Shown piece after piece: positions 9,822 to 17,882 of a stretch of DNA of 64,000 nucleotides. The stretch spans positions 248,001-312,000 of the forward strand of contig NZ_HG315690.1 of the NCBI RefSeq assembly GCF_000455345.1, read 5' to 3'. Numbering within the stretch: the stretch's first letter is position 1; the number at the start of each line of letters is the position of its first letter. The notes beneath the pieces are model-generated. The model was not told where the DNA came from, did no database searches, and was given only the letters and a program-made list of their open reading frames with translations. Both the position numbers and the translations under genes were made by a program. The DNA is from Halopiger goleimassiliensis (lineage in GTDB: Archaea > Halobacteriota > Halobacteria > Halobacteriales > Natrialbaceae).

Positions 9822-10271
9822 TCAGGAGAGCGGGGGCGGCAACGCGGCGCGATCGAACCAGAACTCCGCGACGGCTTCGACCATCTCGGCGTACTCGTCG
9901 GGATCGGACGGCTTCGTCAGGTAGGCGTTGGCCGCCCGCTGGTAGCTCTCGACGATGTCTTCGCAGGCGTTGGAACTCGTCAGAACCAGGATCGGAATCC
10001 GAGCGAGTTCGTCGTCGCTCTGGATCGCCTCGAGGAACTCGAACCCACCCATCCGTGGCAGATTGAGGTCTAACAGAACGAGATCAGGAACGGTTTCGGC
10101 CTCGTTCGTCTGCCGTCGCGCCAGGAACTCGAGGGCGTCGTCGCCGTCGGTCGCGACGGCGAGGTCGACGGTCATCGGCAGGTCCTCGAAGGCAACCTCC
10201 GTGAGGCGAACGTCGCCGGGGTTGTCCTCGACGAGCAGAATTTCGATGGGATCGTTTGAACGGGCTGTCAT
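9822..10271 (-). CDS. Stand-alone response-regulator receiver (Rcp1-like)
   Basis: A 149-residue single-domain receiver protein. ILLVEDNPGDVRL supplies the acidic pocket (Glu-Asp), LVLLDLNLPRMGG the phospho-acceptor Asp, LTSS the switch Thr/Ser and LTKPSDPDEY the conserved Lys. There is no output domain; after the receiver comes a short FWFDRAALPPPL tail, shared almost unchanged with the receiver at 15090-15539. Such proteins relay phosphate from sensor kinases, but no kinase gene is nearby. The ATG at 10271 was chosen because the receiver starts immediately after it; an in-frame upstream start would add nine unrelated residues. Confidence 0.92.
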   Translation of the reverse strand: MTARSNDPIEILLVEDNPGDVRLTEVAFEDLPMTVDLAVATDGDDALEFLARRQTNEAETVPDLVLLDLNLPRMGGFEFLEAIQSDDELARIPILVLTSSNACEDIVESYQRAANAYLTKPSDPDEYAEMVEAVAEFWFDRAALPPPLS

Positions 10272-10462
10272 CGCCGCCACTGCGAGAGCGGGTGCCACGG
10301 TTGGAGTTCGAACATGAGAGGGATACAGCGCTGACTAGCTTCGGTTCCGGGTTAAGGGTACTTGCTAAAGGCTTTGGAACGGGTGGCTCGTGCCGGCCCA
10401 TCGCCGCTGACGATCCGTACCAGCGAACAGTATAACAGCGTCCGGGCCCGATACACGGTCGA

Positions 10463-11122
10463 ATGCGTCTGATCGCCCACCGTGGGTTCGCCGCCACCGC
10501 CCCCGAGAACACCGTCGCGGCCGTCCGGTCGGCCGCCGACCGGGCCGACGCCGTCGAGTTCGACGTTCGCCGCTGTGGCTCCGGCGAACTCGTCGTGATC
10601 CACGACGAAACGATCGATCGGGTCACCGGCGGCGTCGGGGCCGTCGCCGATCTGTCGCTCGAGGAACTGAAAGCCCGGACCGTCCTCGAGTCCGGCGAAC
10701 GGATCCCGACGCTCGAGGAATTGCTCGACGTCGTGCCGCCGGACGTGGAGATCAACCTCGAGATGAAGGAACTGGGCATCGCCGCGGACGTCCTCGAAGC
10801 GCTCGAAGGCGTCCCGAACCGCGTCGTCACGACCTCCTTTCTCGAACCGGAGCTTCGAGCGGTGCGTGAACTCGATTCCACGCAACCGACCGGCCTGCTC
10901 GTCAGCCGTCGCCTCGAGCGACCGGTGACGAGGGCGGTCGAACTCGACTGCGACGTCATCGGCGCGAACTACGCGCGCTGTCTGACCACGAGGCTAGTCC
11001 CGCGTGCGAAGGCAGTCGGACTCGAGGTCCACGCCTGGTCGATCGAACGGACGGCACTCGCCAAACTGCTCGGCCTGCGTGGGGTCGACTGCGTCTCCGC
11101 GGATCGCCCGATACGGCTCTAG
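10463..11122 (+). CDS. Glycerophosphodiester phosphodiesterase
   Basis: A 219-residue enzyme of the GDPD TIM-barrel family, hydrolysing glycerophosphodiesters to sn-glycerol-3-phosphate and an alcohol. It opens with the substrate-binding IAHRG, followed by PENTVAA and EFDVRR with metal ligands, and VVIHDETIDRVTGG with the catalytic His. EINLEMK and the final VDCVSADRP are also family marks. There is no signal peptide, so it acts in the cytoplasm. A TATA-like GTATAACAG at about 10428-10437 lies some 28 nt before the ATG, suggesting a leaderless message. Archaeal lipids are diethers, so the natural substrate may be headgroup glycerophosphodiesters. Confidence 0.93.
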   Translation: MRLIAHRGFAATAPENTVAAVRSAADRADAVEFDVRRCGSGELVVIHDETIDRVTGGVGAVADLSLEELKARTVLESGERIPTLEELLDVVPPDVEINLEMKELGIAADVLEALEGVPNRVVTTSFLEPELRAVRELDSTQPTGLLVSRRLERPVTRAVELDCDVIGANYARCLTTRLVPRAKAVGLEVHAWSIERTALAKLLGLRGVDCVSADRPIRL

Positions 11123-11197
11123 TCCGGGCGACCGAACGCCGGTCGAACGGACAGCTCACCGTCAATTTCACGGGGCACTGAATCGAACCCCTTCACG

Positions 11198-12532
11198 ATG
11201 GCGAACGAACGGGCCGAGGTCGCCGGGCCGCTGGACGCGTTTCGACAGTTCTTCTCGTTACAACGGGACGTGCTCGTCCTGTCGCTGGCGATGTTCGCGT
11301 TCAGCCTGGGTTTCCAGATGACGAATCGGTTCCTCCCGGACTACCTCGTCTACCTCGGTGCCGGCGGCTTCGTCGTCGGCCTGTTCTCGACGCTCGGCAA
11401 CGTCATCGGCGCGGTGTATCCCTACTACGGCGGCGTCGTCTCCGACCGGGTCGGCTCCCGGTACGCGCTGACCGTCTTCGGCTTCCTCTCGACGTTCGGC
11501 TTCGCGATCTGGTTGGCCTCGGCGTTCGTCGACCCGATGGATCTGGGCGTGGTCGTCGTCGAACCGTGGCTGTGGGTGTTCGTCGGCCTCCTGTTGGCCC
11601 AGTGCTGGAAGTCCTTCGGGATCGGCGGCCACTACGCCATCGTCAAGCAAGCGACCGAACCGGATCGACTGGCCCGGGGGTTCGCCAGCACGGAGACGTT
11701 CCGGCGGACGGCGTTCCTGATCGCACCGCTGATCGTGGCCGCTCTCGTCGCCGACGAACTCGTGCCCGGCTTCCTGTGGGTGCTGGTCATCGCCATCGCC
11801 TTCGCGATCCTCGGGACCGTCGCCCAGCACTACCTCTACGACGCCGAGGCGGACACCGTCGGCGACGAGTTCCAGGGGGTCGGGCAGATCGTCGACGACT
11901 TGCGGGCGATGCCGGAACCCCTCAGACCGCTGCTGGTCGCCGACGTTTTCGTCCGGTTCGCCAACGGGATGGTGTACGCGTTTTTCATCCTGGTCGTCAC
12001 CCAACTGCTCGAGGTGGGACTGACGGTGACGCTGCCGGCCGTCGGAACGATCGACCTCGCGCCGGCCGCGTTCTTCGGCGTCCTGTTGAGCGTCGAGATG
12101 CTCGTCGCCTTGCTCACGATGGCCCCGATGGCGAAGGTCGCCGAGTACACCGGCCTCAAGCCAGTCGTGGGCCTCGGATTCTTCGTCTACGCGATCTTCC
12201 CGGTGGTGTTGATCTTCGCCCCGCAGTACGTCGAGGCGATCGACGTGAGATGGCTCCTGATCGCCCTCTTTGCCTTCTCCGGGCTTCGGTTCGCCGGACT
12301 GCCGGCACACAAGGCGCTGATCGTCGGCCCTGCGGAGCGGGGTGCGGGCGGCCGCGTCACCGGGTCGTACTACCTCGTGCGTGGAGCGCTCGTCGTCCCC
12401 AGCGGCGCGCTCGGGGGGTACCTCTGGGAGTTCGCCAGTCCGGAACTGTCCTTTACGATCGCGACGATCGTCGGCATGGTCGGCGTCGTCTACTTCGCCG
12501 TCTTCGGACGGGAGTTCGACGCATACAGGTAG
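11198..12532 (+). CDS. Major facilitator superfamily transporter
   Basis: A 444-residue integral membrane transporter with about 12 hydrophobic segments. The first is near residues 25-50 (LVLSLAMFAFSLGFQ) and a central cytoplasmic linker near residues 210-250 contains acidic EADTVGDEFQGVGQIVDDL. The loop after helix 2 reads GGVVSDRVGSRYAL, matching the MFS motif A (GxxxDRxGxR). Substrate unknown; antibiotic or sugar efflux and nutrient uptake are all possible. It follows the GDPD gene by 75 bp on the same strand, but no operon is proven. The stop is followed directly by the convergent yjbQ-like gene. Confidence 0.9.
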   Translation: MANERAEVAGPLDAFRQFFSLQRDVLVLSLAMFAFSLGFQMTNRFLPDYLVYLGAGGFVVGLFSTLGNVIGAVYPYYGGVVSDRVGSRYALTVFGFLSTFGFAIWLASAFVDPMDLGVVVVEPWLWVFVGLLLAQCWKSFGIGGHYAIVKQATEPDRLARGFASTETFRRTAFLIAPLIVAALVADELVPGFLWVLVIAIAFAILGTVAQHYLYDAEADTVGDEFQGVGQIVDDLRAMPEPLRPLLVADVFVRFANGMVYAFFILVVTQLLEVGLTVTLPAVGTIDLAPAAFFGVLLSVEMLVALLTMAPMAKVAEYTGLKPVVGLGFFVYAIFPVVLIFAPQYVEAIDVRWLLIALFAFSGLRFAGLPAHKALIVGPAERGAGGRVTGSYYLVRGALVVPSGALGGYLWEFASPELSFTIATIVGMVGVVYFAVFGREFDAYR

Positions 12533-12919
12533 TCACTCGGTCGTGGTCACCGCGACCGACCGGGTCCGCGGGCCGTCACACTCGACGAGCAGGATCGATT
12601 GCCAGGTCCCGAGGTCGAGTTCGCCGACGACGACCGGCACCGTGACGGCGGGACCTAGCAGCGTTGCCCGCAGGTGCGAATCGGCGTTCCCGTCGAGTCG
12701 GTCGTGCGCGTGACCCTCGTCGGGAACCAGTTCCGAGAGGAACGACTCGAGGTCGTCGCGCAACCGCGGGTCGTCCTCCTGGACGACGAGCGCGGCCGTC
12801 GTGTGCTGGACGAACGCCGTGACGACGCCCTCCTTCAGATCGTCGGGGACGCGCTCGGCAACGCGGTCGGTGACGTCGACGGTCGTGAGCCGATCGTCGG
12901 TGTCGACGGCAAACGTCAT
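12533..12919 (-). CDS. YjbQ/UPF0047 family protein
   Basis: A 128-residue single-domain protein of the YjbQ (UPF0047) family, present in all three domains of life. The signature VQHTTAALVVQEDDPRL, the His-rich GHAHDRLDGNADSHL and LDLGTWQSILLVECDGPR with the final strand are all present. E. coli YjbQ has weak thiamine-phosphate synthase activity in vitro; the true role is unsettled. The conserved histidines suggest a metal or phosphate site. The stop abuts the stop of the convergent MFS gene with no gap, so the two transcripts must overlap. Confidence 0.92.
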   Translation of the reverse strand: MTFAVDTDDRLTTVDVTDRVAERVPDDLKEGVVTAFVQHTTAALVVQEDDPRLRDDLESFLSELVPDEGHAHDRLDGNADSHLRATLLGPAVTVPVVVGELDLGTWQSILLVECDGPRTRSVAVTTTE

Positions 12920-13001
12920 AGCCGATCGTACGCCGCCGCCTGGCCCGTCAGTTTCGGTCTCGAGGGAGGCCTCGCGACGGGCGTTCGTTGGAACGGGTGA
13001 G

Positions 13002-13589
13002 CTACGAGAGACGCTCGAGCGTCCGCCGGGTCCGGTCCCGGACGATCCGATCCGGATCCTCCGTCGCGAGTCGCTCGAGGACCCGTTCGCGCTCGGACCC
13101 GAGGCGCACGTCGGCCACCGCGGCGACGCGAGCGAGCACGAGCGTCCCGGCCGTTCGGCCCTCCGCAGTGGCGTTCTCGAGGCTGTCGACGAGCGACGGA
13201 ACGTGATCGACCAGCGCCTCCGGTCGCTCGGTAGCGATCGCGGCGAGACAGCGGTAGGCGGCCGGCGTCGCCGAGTGCGCCGGGTTGGCAGTTACGAAGG
13301 CCGCGATCTCGTCCGCCGACGGTGCGACGTCGACCGGCGAGTGGGCGGCCAGGCGGGCGAGACAGGTCGCGACGGCCTCGTGGCACTCGAGGTCCGGTTG
13401 CGAGAGGAGGCGTCTGAGTTTCGGCACGGCAGTCAGGCAGGCGTCGGGATCGGTCTCGACGTGCTCGCGGATCGTCTCCACGGCGTCCCGTCGCGGCCCG
13501 GCCTCGTCCCCGTCGAGTTGCGCCAGCACTGTCGGCAGGTCGAAATCGGCACAGGTGTCGCTGTCTCCGACGACACGTCCCCCATCCAT
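13002..13589 (-). CDS. HEAT-repeat-like helical protein
   Basis: A 195-residue alpha-helical protein built of about four or five HEAT/PBS-lyase-like helix pairs, for example GPRRDAVETIREHVETDPDAC, CHEAVATCLARLAAHSP, YRCLAAIATERPEALVDHV and EGRTAGTLVLARVAAVADV, ending with DRIVRDRTRRTLERL. Such solenoids bind proteins or act as lyase-like chaperones; no catalytic motif is visible. The ATG at 13589 (MDGGRVV) is preferred over an earlier in-frame start because the upstream codons look non-coding. Transcribed alone, 82 bp upstream of yjbQ. Partner unknown. Confidence 0.8.
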   Translation of the reverse strand: MDGGRVVGDSDTCADFDLPTVLAQLDGDEAGPRRDAVETIREHVETDPDACLTAVPKLRRLLSQPDLECHEAVATCLARLAAHSPVDVAPSADEIAAFVTANPAHSATPAAYRCLAAIATERPEALVDHVPSLVDSLENATAEGRTAGTLVLARVAAVADVRLGSERERVLERLATEDPDRIVRDRTRRTLERLS

Positions 13590-13718
13590 GCGCGCCCTCT
13601 TGCGAGAAGAGGGAGAAAAGTCTTCCGACAATTTATGTCAGGTGAATCGATCTGAAACCGTCGTACCCGCGTCGGTCGTCGACTCGAGACCTGGCGTAGC
13701 CGGGCGATTTCGGGCGAC

Positions 13719-13919
13719 TTAGCGACAGTCCTCCTCCCAGCAGTTGGCCCGTCCCCGTTCCTCGAGTTGCTTCGCGACTTCGATCGGCGTCAGTCCGTGC
13801 TGGTCCGCGATTTCGGTGGCCAGTTCCTGAGCGTGGTTCTCCACGCACGTTCCCTTGTGCTCGCGGGCGAACTCGATGAGGGCGTACACGATCAGGAGGT
13901 CGTCTTGGGGGTGTCGCAT
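13719..13919 (-). CDS. Unrecognised 66-residue protein with Cys pair at C-terminus
   Basis: A short acidic protein, mostly helical by pattern (LLIVYALIEFAREHKGTC, then HAQELATEIADQHGLTPIEVAKQLEERG), ending in NCWEEDCR. Three Cys residues, two in a CxxxxC tail, could bind metal or form a disulfide. LTPIEVAKQLEERG resembles a helix-turn-helix half. The promoter is very clear: TATAAAAA at 13948-13955 and a perfect inverted repeat between it and the ATG, giving a leaderless transcript. I do not recognise the family. Confidence 0.75.
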   Translation of the reverse strand: MRHPQDDLLIVYALIEFAREHKGTCVENHAQELATEIADQHGLTPIEVAKQLEERGRANCWEEDCR

Positions 13920-13923
13920 GACT

Positions 13924-13955
13924 CCGCCCGGTTTGGGCGGGACCTCGTATAAAAA
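13924..13955 (-). promoter_or_regulatory. TATA element and inverted repeat at the start of the 66-residue gene
   Basis: TATAAAAA at 13948-13955 (read leftward as TTTTTATA) lies about 30 nt before the ATG at 13919. CCGCCC (13924-13929) and GGGCGG (13935-13940) form a perfect 6-bp inverted repeat with a 5-bp GGTTT loop, covering the predicted transcription start. It could be an operator or, if transcribed, a tiny hairpin. Confidence 0.55.
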
Positions 13956-14195
13956 GGTACGCCACAGGCTGAAACTAAAACCGGACTGAAACTCACGACC
14001 GACAACAGGAACGGATAGTCCGGTCGCCCACGGGACAGGTCCCCGTAGGATACTGCACTGGAGGCTCGATTGTGATCCCAGAGAGAGTTCTCGGCGTCCG
14101 CTACCGGTGCGCGTGGCGTCCCGATTCGTAGCCGACGCCGTCGGACGCTCCGGATCCCGTACCCTCTTGTGAGTACGCCGCGAAGCGGTGCGACG

Positions 14196-14669
14196 ATGGG
14201 ATCGCACCAACTGGACGACGTCGACAGGGGGATTCTCCATCTGTTACAGGAAGACGCACGAAACAACTCGGCCGCGGACATCGCCGAAGAGGTGGGGGTA
14301 GCGCCGAACACGGTCCGAAACCGGATCGAACGCCTCGAGGATGCCGGCGTGATCGAGGGATATCACCCACACATCAACTACGAGCAGGCCGGATACCAGC
14401 TACACGTTACTTTCATCTGTACGGTTCCGATCGCCGAGCGACAATCGTTCGCCGCGGACGCCCTCGAGATCGACGGGGTGATCCGTGTCGTCGAGGCCCT
14501 CTCGGGGAAGGACAATCTGGCTGTCGAGGCAGTCGGGGAGACCACCAACGACCTCACCGAGGTCTCTACACGCCTCGAGAGCATCGGCTGTGACATCACC
14601 GGCGAGCGATTCACCAGGTCGACGCGGGTACAACCGTTCGATCACTTCGGCGTCGAAGTGGTCGAGTGA
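14196..14669 (+). CDS. Lrp/AsnC family transcriptional regulator
   Basis: A 157-residue feast/famine regulator. The N-terminal winged HTH is clear: LDDVDRGILHLLQEDARNNS, then DIAEEVGVAPNTVRNRIERLEDAGVIEGYHPHINY, the usual Lrp pattern. A C-terminal RAM-like alpha/beta ligand domain follows (VVEALSGKDNLAVEAVGETTNDL). The ATG at 14196 starts just before the HTH; a GTG at 14169 is an alternative. The ligand may be an amino acid, as for most Lrp proteins. A short perfect palindrome lies about 50 bp after the stop, upstream of the HalOD1 gene, and is a candidate target. Confidence 0.9.
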   Translation: MGSHQLDDVDRGILHLLQEDARNNSAADIAEEVGVAPNTVRNRIERLEDAGVIEGYHPHINYEQAGYQLHVTFICTVPIAERQSFAADALEIDGVIRVVEALSGKDNLAVEAVGETTNDLTEVSTRLESIGCDITGERFTRSTRVQPFDHFGVEVVE

Positions 14670-14704
14670 TCGCCCGCTGTGGATAGATAGGTGTTCTGAC
14701 TCGA

Positions 14705-14739
14705 TTGCGGAAATAAGCAACTCTATGAGTTGCGGAAAT
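14705..14739. promoter_or_regulatory. Palindrome flanked by direct repeats upstream of HalOD1/receiver pair
   Basis: GCAACTC (14717-14723), TAT, GAGTTGC (14727-14733) is a perfect 7-bp inverted repeat. It is overlapped and flanked by a 10-bp direct repeat, TTGCGGAAAT, at 14705-14714 and 14730-14739 (25-bp period). It lies about 55 bp upstream of the TATA-like TTTATTTA near 14790, which precedes the HalOD1 ATG. This has the look of a dimeric regulator operator; the adjacent Lrp protein is the obvious candidate. Confidence 0.6.
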
Positions 14740-14826
14740 CCGAACCAAATGACGTATGGATGCGCGTTACCATCGTGCTTTGCCATTGTGTTTATTTAGG
14801 ACGCAAGTCTCTGCCACCGTATATTG

Positions 14827-15090
14827 ATGAGGCGCGACCCGGAGCGATCTCACGACGATTTTACCGTGGCAATCGCCGAGCGGGTAGCAAACCGAACGGA
14901 CGCCGATCCCGCGGATCTCCCGCCGCTGTACGACGTCGTCGATACGACGCATCTGAATCACCTGATCGAGTCTTCCCATCCCGATCTCGAGGTCGAGTTC
15001 CCGTACTACGGATTCACCGTCTCGATCAGCGGCGACGGCAGCGTTCGGCTGACCGGACGGTCCGGCGATCAGTCACGGGCTGATCACTGA
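14827..15090 (+). CDS. HalOD1-type output-domain protein
   Basis: An 87-residue acidic protein matching the halobacterial output domain 1 (HalOD1) pattern: VAIAERVANRTDADPADLPPLYDVVDTTHLNHL then FPYYGFTVSISGDGSVRL. HalOD1 domains stand alone or are joined to signalling modules in haloarchaea, and are thought to act in signal output. Here the gene overlaps the following receiver gene by one base (TGATG), so the two are translated together and likely work as a split two-component response pair. ATG chosen over a TTG one codon earlier. Confidence 0.85.
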   Translation: MRRDPERSHDDFTVAIAERVANRTDADPADLPPLYDVVDTTHLNHLIESSHPDLEVEFPYYGFTVSISGDGSVRLTGRSGDQSRADH

Positions 15091-15539
15091 TGACCGCCCC
15101 ACAGCGCTCGGAATCGAAGGAGTTGCTGCTCGTTCAGTCGGATCCCGGGGAAATCTGCCGTCTCGAAGCCGCGTTCGACGACGTCGAGACCCCGACGACG
15201 ATTCACGCCGCAACCGACGGTTTCGAGGCGATCCGGTTCCTGAAAGAGCGCGCCACGGTCGACCCGCCTTCGGCTCCGGACCTCGTACTGCTCGACCTCC
15301 ACCTGCCCGGAAAGGACGGCTGTGAGGTACTCGAGGCGATCCGAGCGGAGCCTCAGTTGCGACGACTACCGGTCATCGTCTTCACCGAGGCCAACGAAAC
15401 CGAGGCCGTCACGCGGTGTTACGACGCGTACGCGAACGCTTACGTCCCCAAACCGACCGATACTCAGGAATACGAGTGGGTTGCGAAGACGATCGACGAG
15501 TTCTGGTTCGGGTGTGTGCGCCTCCCGCCAGTATCGTGA
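15090..15539 (+). CDS. Stand-alone response-regulator receiver
   Basis: A 149-residue single receiver domain. LLLVQSDPGEI retains only one acid of the usual acidic pair (Gln-Ser-Asp rather than Glu-Asp). The phospho-acceptor region is LVLLDLHLPGKDG, the switch residue sits in VFTEANETE, and VPKPTDTQEY carries the conserved Lys. The tail DEFWFGCVRLPPV parallels the receiver at 9822-10271, so the two are paralogues. Coupled to the HalOD1 gene by TGATG overlap. No histidine kinase is adjacent. The weakened acidic pocket might reduce metal binding and phosphorylation. Confidence 0.9.
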   Translation: MTAPQRSESKELLLVQSDPGEICRLEAAFDDVETPTTIHAATDGFEAIRFLKERATVDPPSAPDLVLLDLHLPGKDGCEVLEAIRAEPQLRRLPVIVFTEANETEAVTRCYDAYANAYVPKPTDTQEYEWVAKTIDEFWFGCVRLPPVS

Positions 15540-15646
15540 TACGCTAGATTCGTCCGCACGACGACGTGTGCGATCAGTTGTCACCCCGTACGCCACGGTC
15601 CACCCCAGCGCCACGGTCGACGAGCGACGTGCCCGTCAACCTGGCT

Positions 15647-15739
15647 CTAGTTGTCCGCGACGATGATCTCGTCAGGATCCTCTTCCTGCTCGAGTTCGCG
15701 GATCGCTTCCCTGACTTCTTCCTGGGTGGCTTCGTCCAT
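15647..15739 (-). CDS. 30-residue acidic microprotein
   Basis: A very short reading frame beginning MDEATQEEVREAIRELEQEE and ending IIVADN, followed by TAG. It is one amphipathic helix with charge and spacing typical of haloarchaeal coding DNA, and third positions are GC-rich. A TATA-like GGTTAAGCC (15779-15787 on the forward strand) lies about 40 nt upstream on the coding strand. I cannot assign a function; a small regulator binding a larger partner is plausible. Coding status is inferred from composition alone. Confidence 0.55.
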   Translation of the reverse strand: MDEATQEEVREAIRELEQEEDPDEIIVADN

Positions 15740-15854
15740 CCTCGATCCCCGTCCGTACACCCTATCACTAGTACAGACGGTTAAGCCCTTCTAGCGTGTT
15801 CAGAACCTGAAGACGCTGTCCGAAATCGTGCCGTGAGTGACGGGTCGCCGACGT

Positions 15855-17882
15855 TCAGGCCAGCCACTCCTCGGGTTTGGTGTCGTAATCGACGTCGTCG
15901 GCCGCGAGGTGTTCGACTTCTTCCCACGGAACGTCTTCGACGGTCACCTCGTGGCCGTCGTACCGGATGAGTTTTCCGCGCTCTTCGGGTTCGGGTTCAC
16001 GGTTCCGGCGTTTCGCGACCTCGACGTCGTGTTCGTTGACCTCCTTGACGATCGTCAGCAGGTTCACCGGCCGACCCCAGAGTTCGAAGATCCGCTTTAA
16101 GGTCTCTTCGGCCTGGCCGAGGTCGAGCATGACGCCGTTGTACTGGTGGCCAAGCAGGAGTTCGTTGGCGTTGTTGTAGTTACCGTCGTAGACGGCGATC
16201 GTCGGCTTCCCGAAGTTGGTGAACTGCAGGAGGAGTTTCTTCTTGACGTCCTCGGCGGCATCGCTCGCGACGTGGAACTGGCCGGTCGCCTTCGAGTGCT
16301 CGTAGGTGAAGTAGTTGTTCTCGGTGATGAACTCCTCCGTGAGGAACTCGTCGAGGAACGTCACGTCGTTGTGGCTCTCGCGGACGTCGAACATCCGATC
16401 CCAACCCGCAGTGAACTCGACGTCGTCGAGCGCCTCCTCGACGCTCGAGTATCGGGCGTCGTCGAACAGGTAGCGCCCGATCCGTTCGAGTTCGTTCTGG
16501 CTGACGCGCGCGAGGAAGCCGCGGTGCTGGGGCTTGACCAGCGAGTAGTGACGGCGGGCCAACCCCTCGTAGGTCAGCACCTTCCAGGGATAGCGCTCGA
16601 GGTCGATCTCGCCGTCTCGAGCCGCCTCGAGCGCCGCCTCGTCGACCCAGGCGTCGGGAACCGACTCGAGTTCGTCGAGCGTCTCGGGCGTGATGACGTC
16701 GATCGCTTCGGGTGGCTCGAGCGCCGCGAGCACGTCCTCGAAGTCGACGACCTCGGCGAGGTTGCGCCAGGAGATGCCCTCGACGCGGAGCAGTCGCTCG
16801 AGGACCTCCTGTCGGTTCGTCGTGTTCTCGACGTACTCCCACAGTTCCATGCCGAGGCTGTAGGGGTTGAGACCGCCCGAGGCCAGCACTTTTGCCATGT
16901 GATCGGCGTAGTTCATGAACTCGTCGTCGCCGGCGAAGGCCTCGTCGGTCATCATCGTCGACTCCCAGTAGGCGGCCCACCCTTCGTTCATCACCTTCGT
17001 CATCTTCTGGGCGGCGAAGTAGTAGGCTTCCGCGCGCATCATGTCGAGGACGTCCCGCTGCCAGTCTTCCATCTCGACCGCCCGCTCGCTCTTGCCGTCG
17101 TACTGCTTGCCGTGTTCGCGGACGAACGCCAGCAGGTCCTTCTGTGGCTCCTCGGGGAAAGTGACGTTCTCGCCTTCCTCCTCGAGTTTCTCGAGCCACT
17201 CGTCGTCGAACACCTCGCCTTTGATCTCGTCGGAGAGTTCGAGTTCGTCGAGTTTCTCCGCGAGGTCCTCGTCGACGTTCTCGGCGGGTCCTTCGACGTC
17301 GAGGCGGCGTTCGAACACCTTGTGCTGGTCGATGTTGTCCTCGAGCGAGAGACAGTGGTCGATCCACTTCTCGACCTCCGCGCGATCGATCTCGGGATCG
17401 GACATGTAGTCGTCGATCGCCCGGGCGTGGCGCTCGAGCATGGCCGCGGCGTTGACCTGTTCCTCGTCGGCGCGGCCGTCAGTGAACAGGCCGAACCACT
17501 CGTTGTTCGCGAAGAAGTCCGAGTGGGCCTCGACGTGGGTGATCACCGCCTTCTGGTCGGCGATCGTGTTCGACTCCTGCAGGAACGCGTGGGCCGGGTT
17601 GTCGTTGTTGACGATCTCGAAGGCCTTGCCGCCGGTGTACTGGCCCTGTTTCTGCTGGCGGTCGTACTGCATGCCCCACCGCCAGTGGGGGTACCGGGAC
17701 TGGAACCCGCCGTAGGCGATGAGTTCGTTCATCTCGTCGTAGTCGATGATCCAGTAGTTCACCGGGTAGGGCTCGAGCCCCAGTTTCCGGGCGAGGTTCC
17801 TGGCTTCCGTCACCGGTTCCTCTAAGTCGCCGGCGATCGCCTGTTTGCGGAATCGATCCGCGTTGGAGTTGCGTTTACTCAT
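15855..17882 (-). CDS. SpoVR family protein
   Basis: A 675-residue SpoVR/YcgB-like protein. The N-terminal part has [28 protein letters not shown] with [12 protein letters not shown], and later [15 protein letters not shown] and [14 protein letters not shown], all strongly conserved in Spo[25 protein letters not shown] segment follows near residue 300. Its biochemical activity is not established; in bacteria it is co-expressed with the PrkA kinase and DUF444 protein in starvation and sporulation. The gene is the last of prkA-prkA-DUF444-spoVR, and its ATG overlaps the DUF444 stop by 8 bases. Confidence 0.95.
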   Translation of the reverse strand: MSKRNSNADRFRKQAIAGDLEEPVTEARNLARKLGLEPYPVNYWIIDYDEMNELIAYGGFQSRYPHWRWGMQYDRQQKQGQYTGGKAFEIVNNDNPAHAFLQESNTIADQKAVITHVEAHSDFFANNEWFGLFTDGRADEEQVNAAAMLERHARAIDDYMSDPEIDRAEVEKWIDHCLSLEDNIDQHKVFERRLDVEGPAENVDEDLAEKLDELELSDEIKGEVFDDEWLEKLEEEGENVTFPEEPQKDLLAFVREHGKQYDGKSERAVEMEDWQRDVLDMMRAEAYYFAAQKMTKVMNEGWAAYWESTMMTDEAFAGDDEFMNYADHMAKVLASGGLNPYSLGMELWEYVENTTNRQEVLERLLRVEGISWRNLAEVVDFEDVLAALEPPEAIDVITPETLDELESVPDAWVDEAALEAARDGEIDLERYPWKVLTYEGLARRHYSLVKPQHRGFLARVSQNELERIGRYLFDDARYSSVEEALDDVEFTAGWDRMFDVRESHNDVTFLDEFLTEEFITENNYFTYEHSKATGQFHVASDAAEDVKKKLLLQFTNFGKPTIAVYDGNYNNANELLLGHQYNGVMLDLGQAEETLKRIFELWGRPVNLLTIVKEVNEHDVEVAKRRNREPEPEERGKLIRYDGHEVTVEDVPWEEVEHLAADDVDYDTKPEEWLA

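Noticed and set aside
16146-17825. Long rightward reading frame (about 560 codons) across the SpoVR gene
   Set aside because: It is antisense to SpoVR, whose conserved motifs are clear. Opposite-strand long frames are expected in GC-rich DNA with acidic proteins, and the product has the Val/Leu/Arg-rich composition of a shadow frame.
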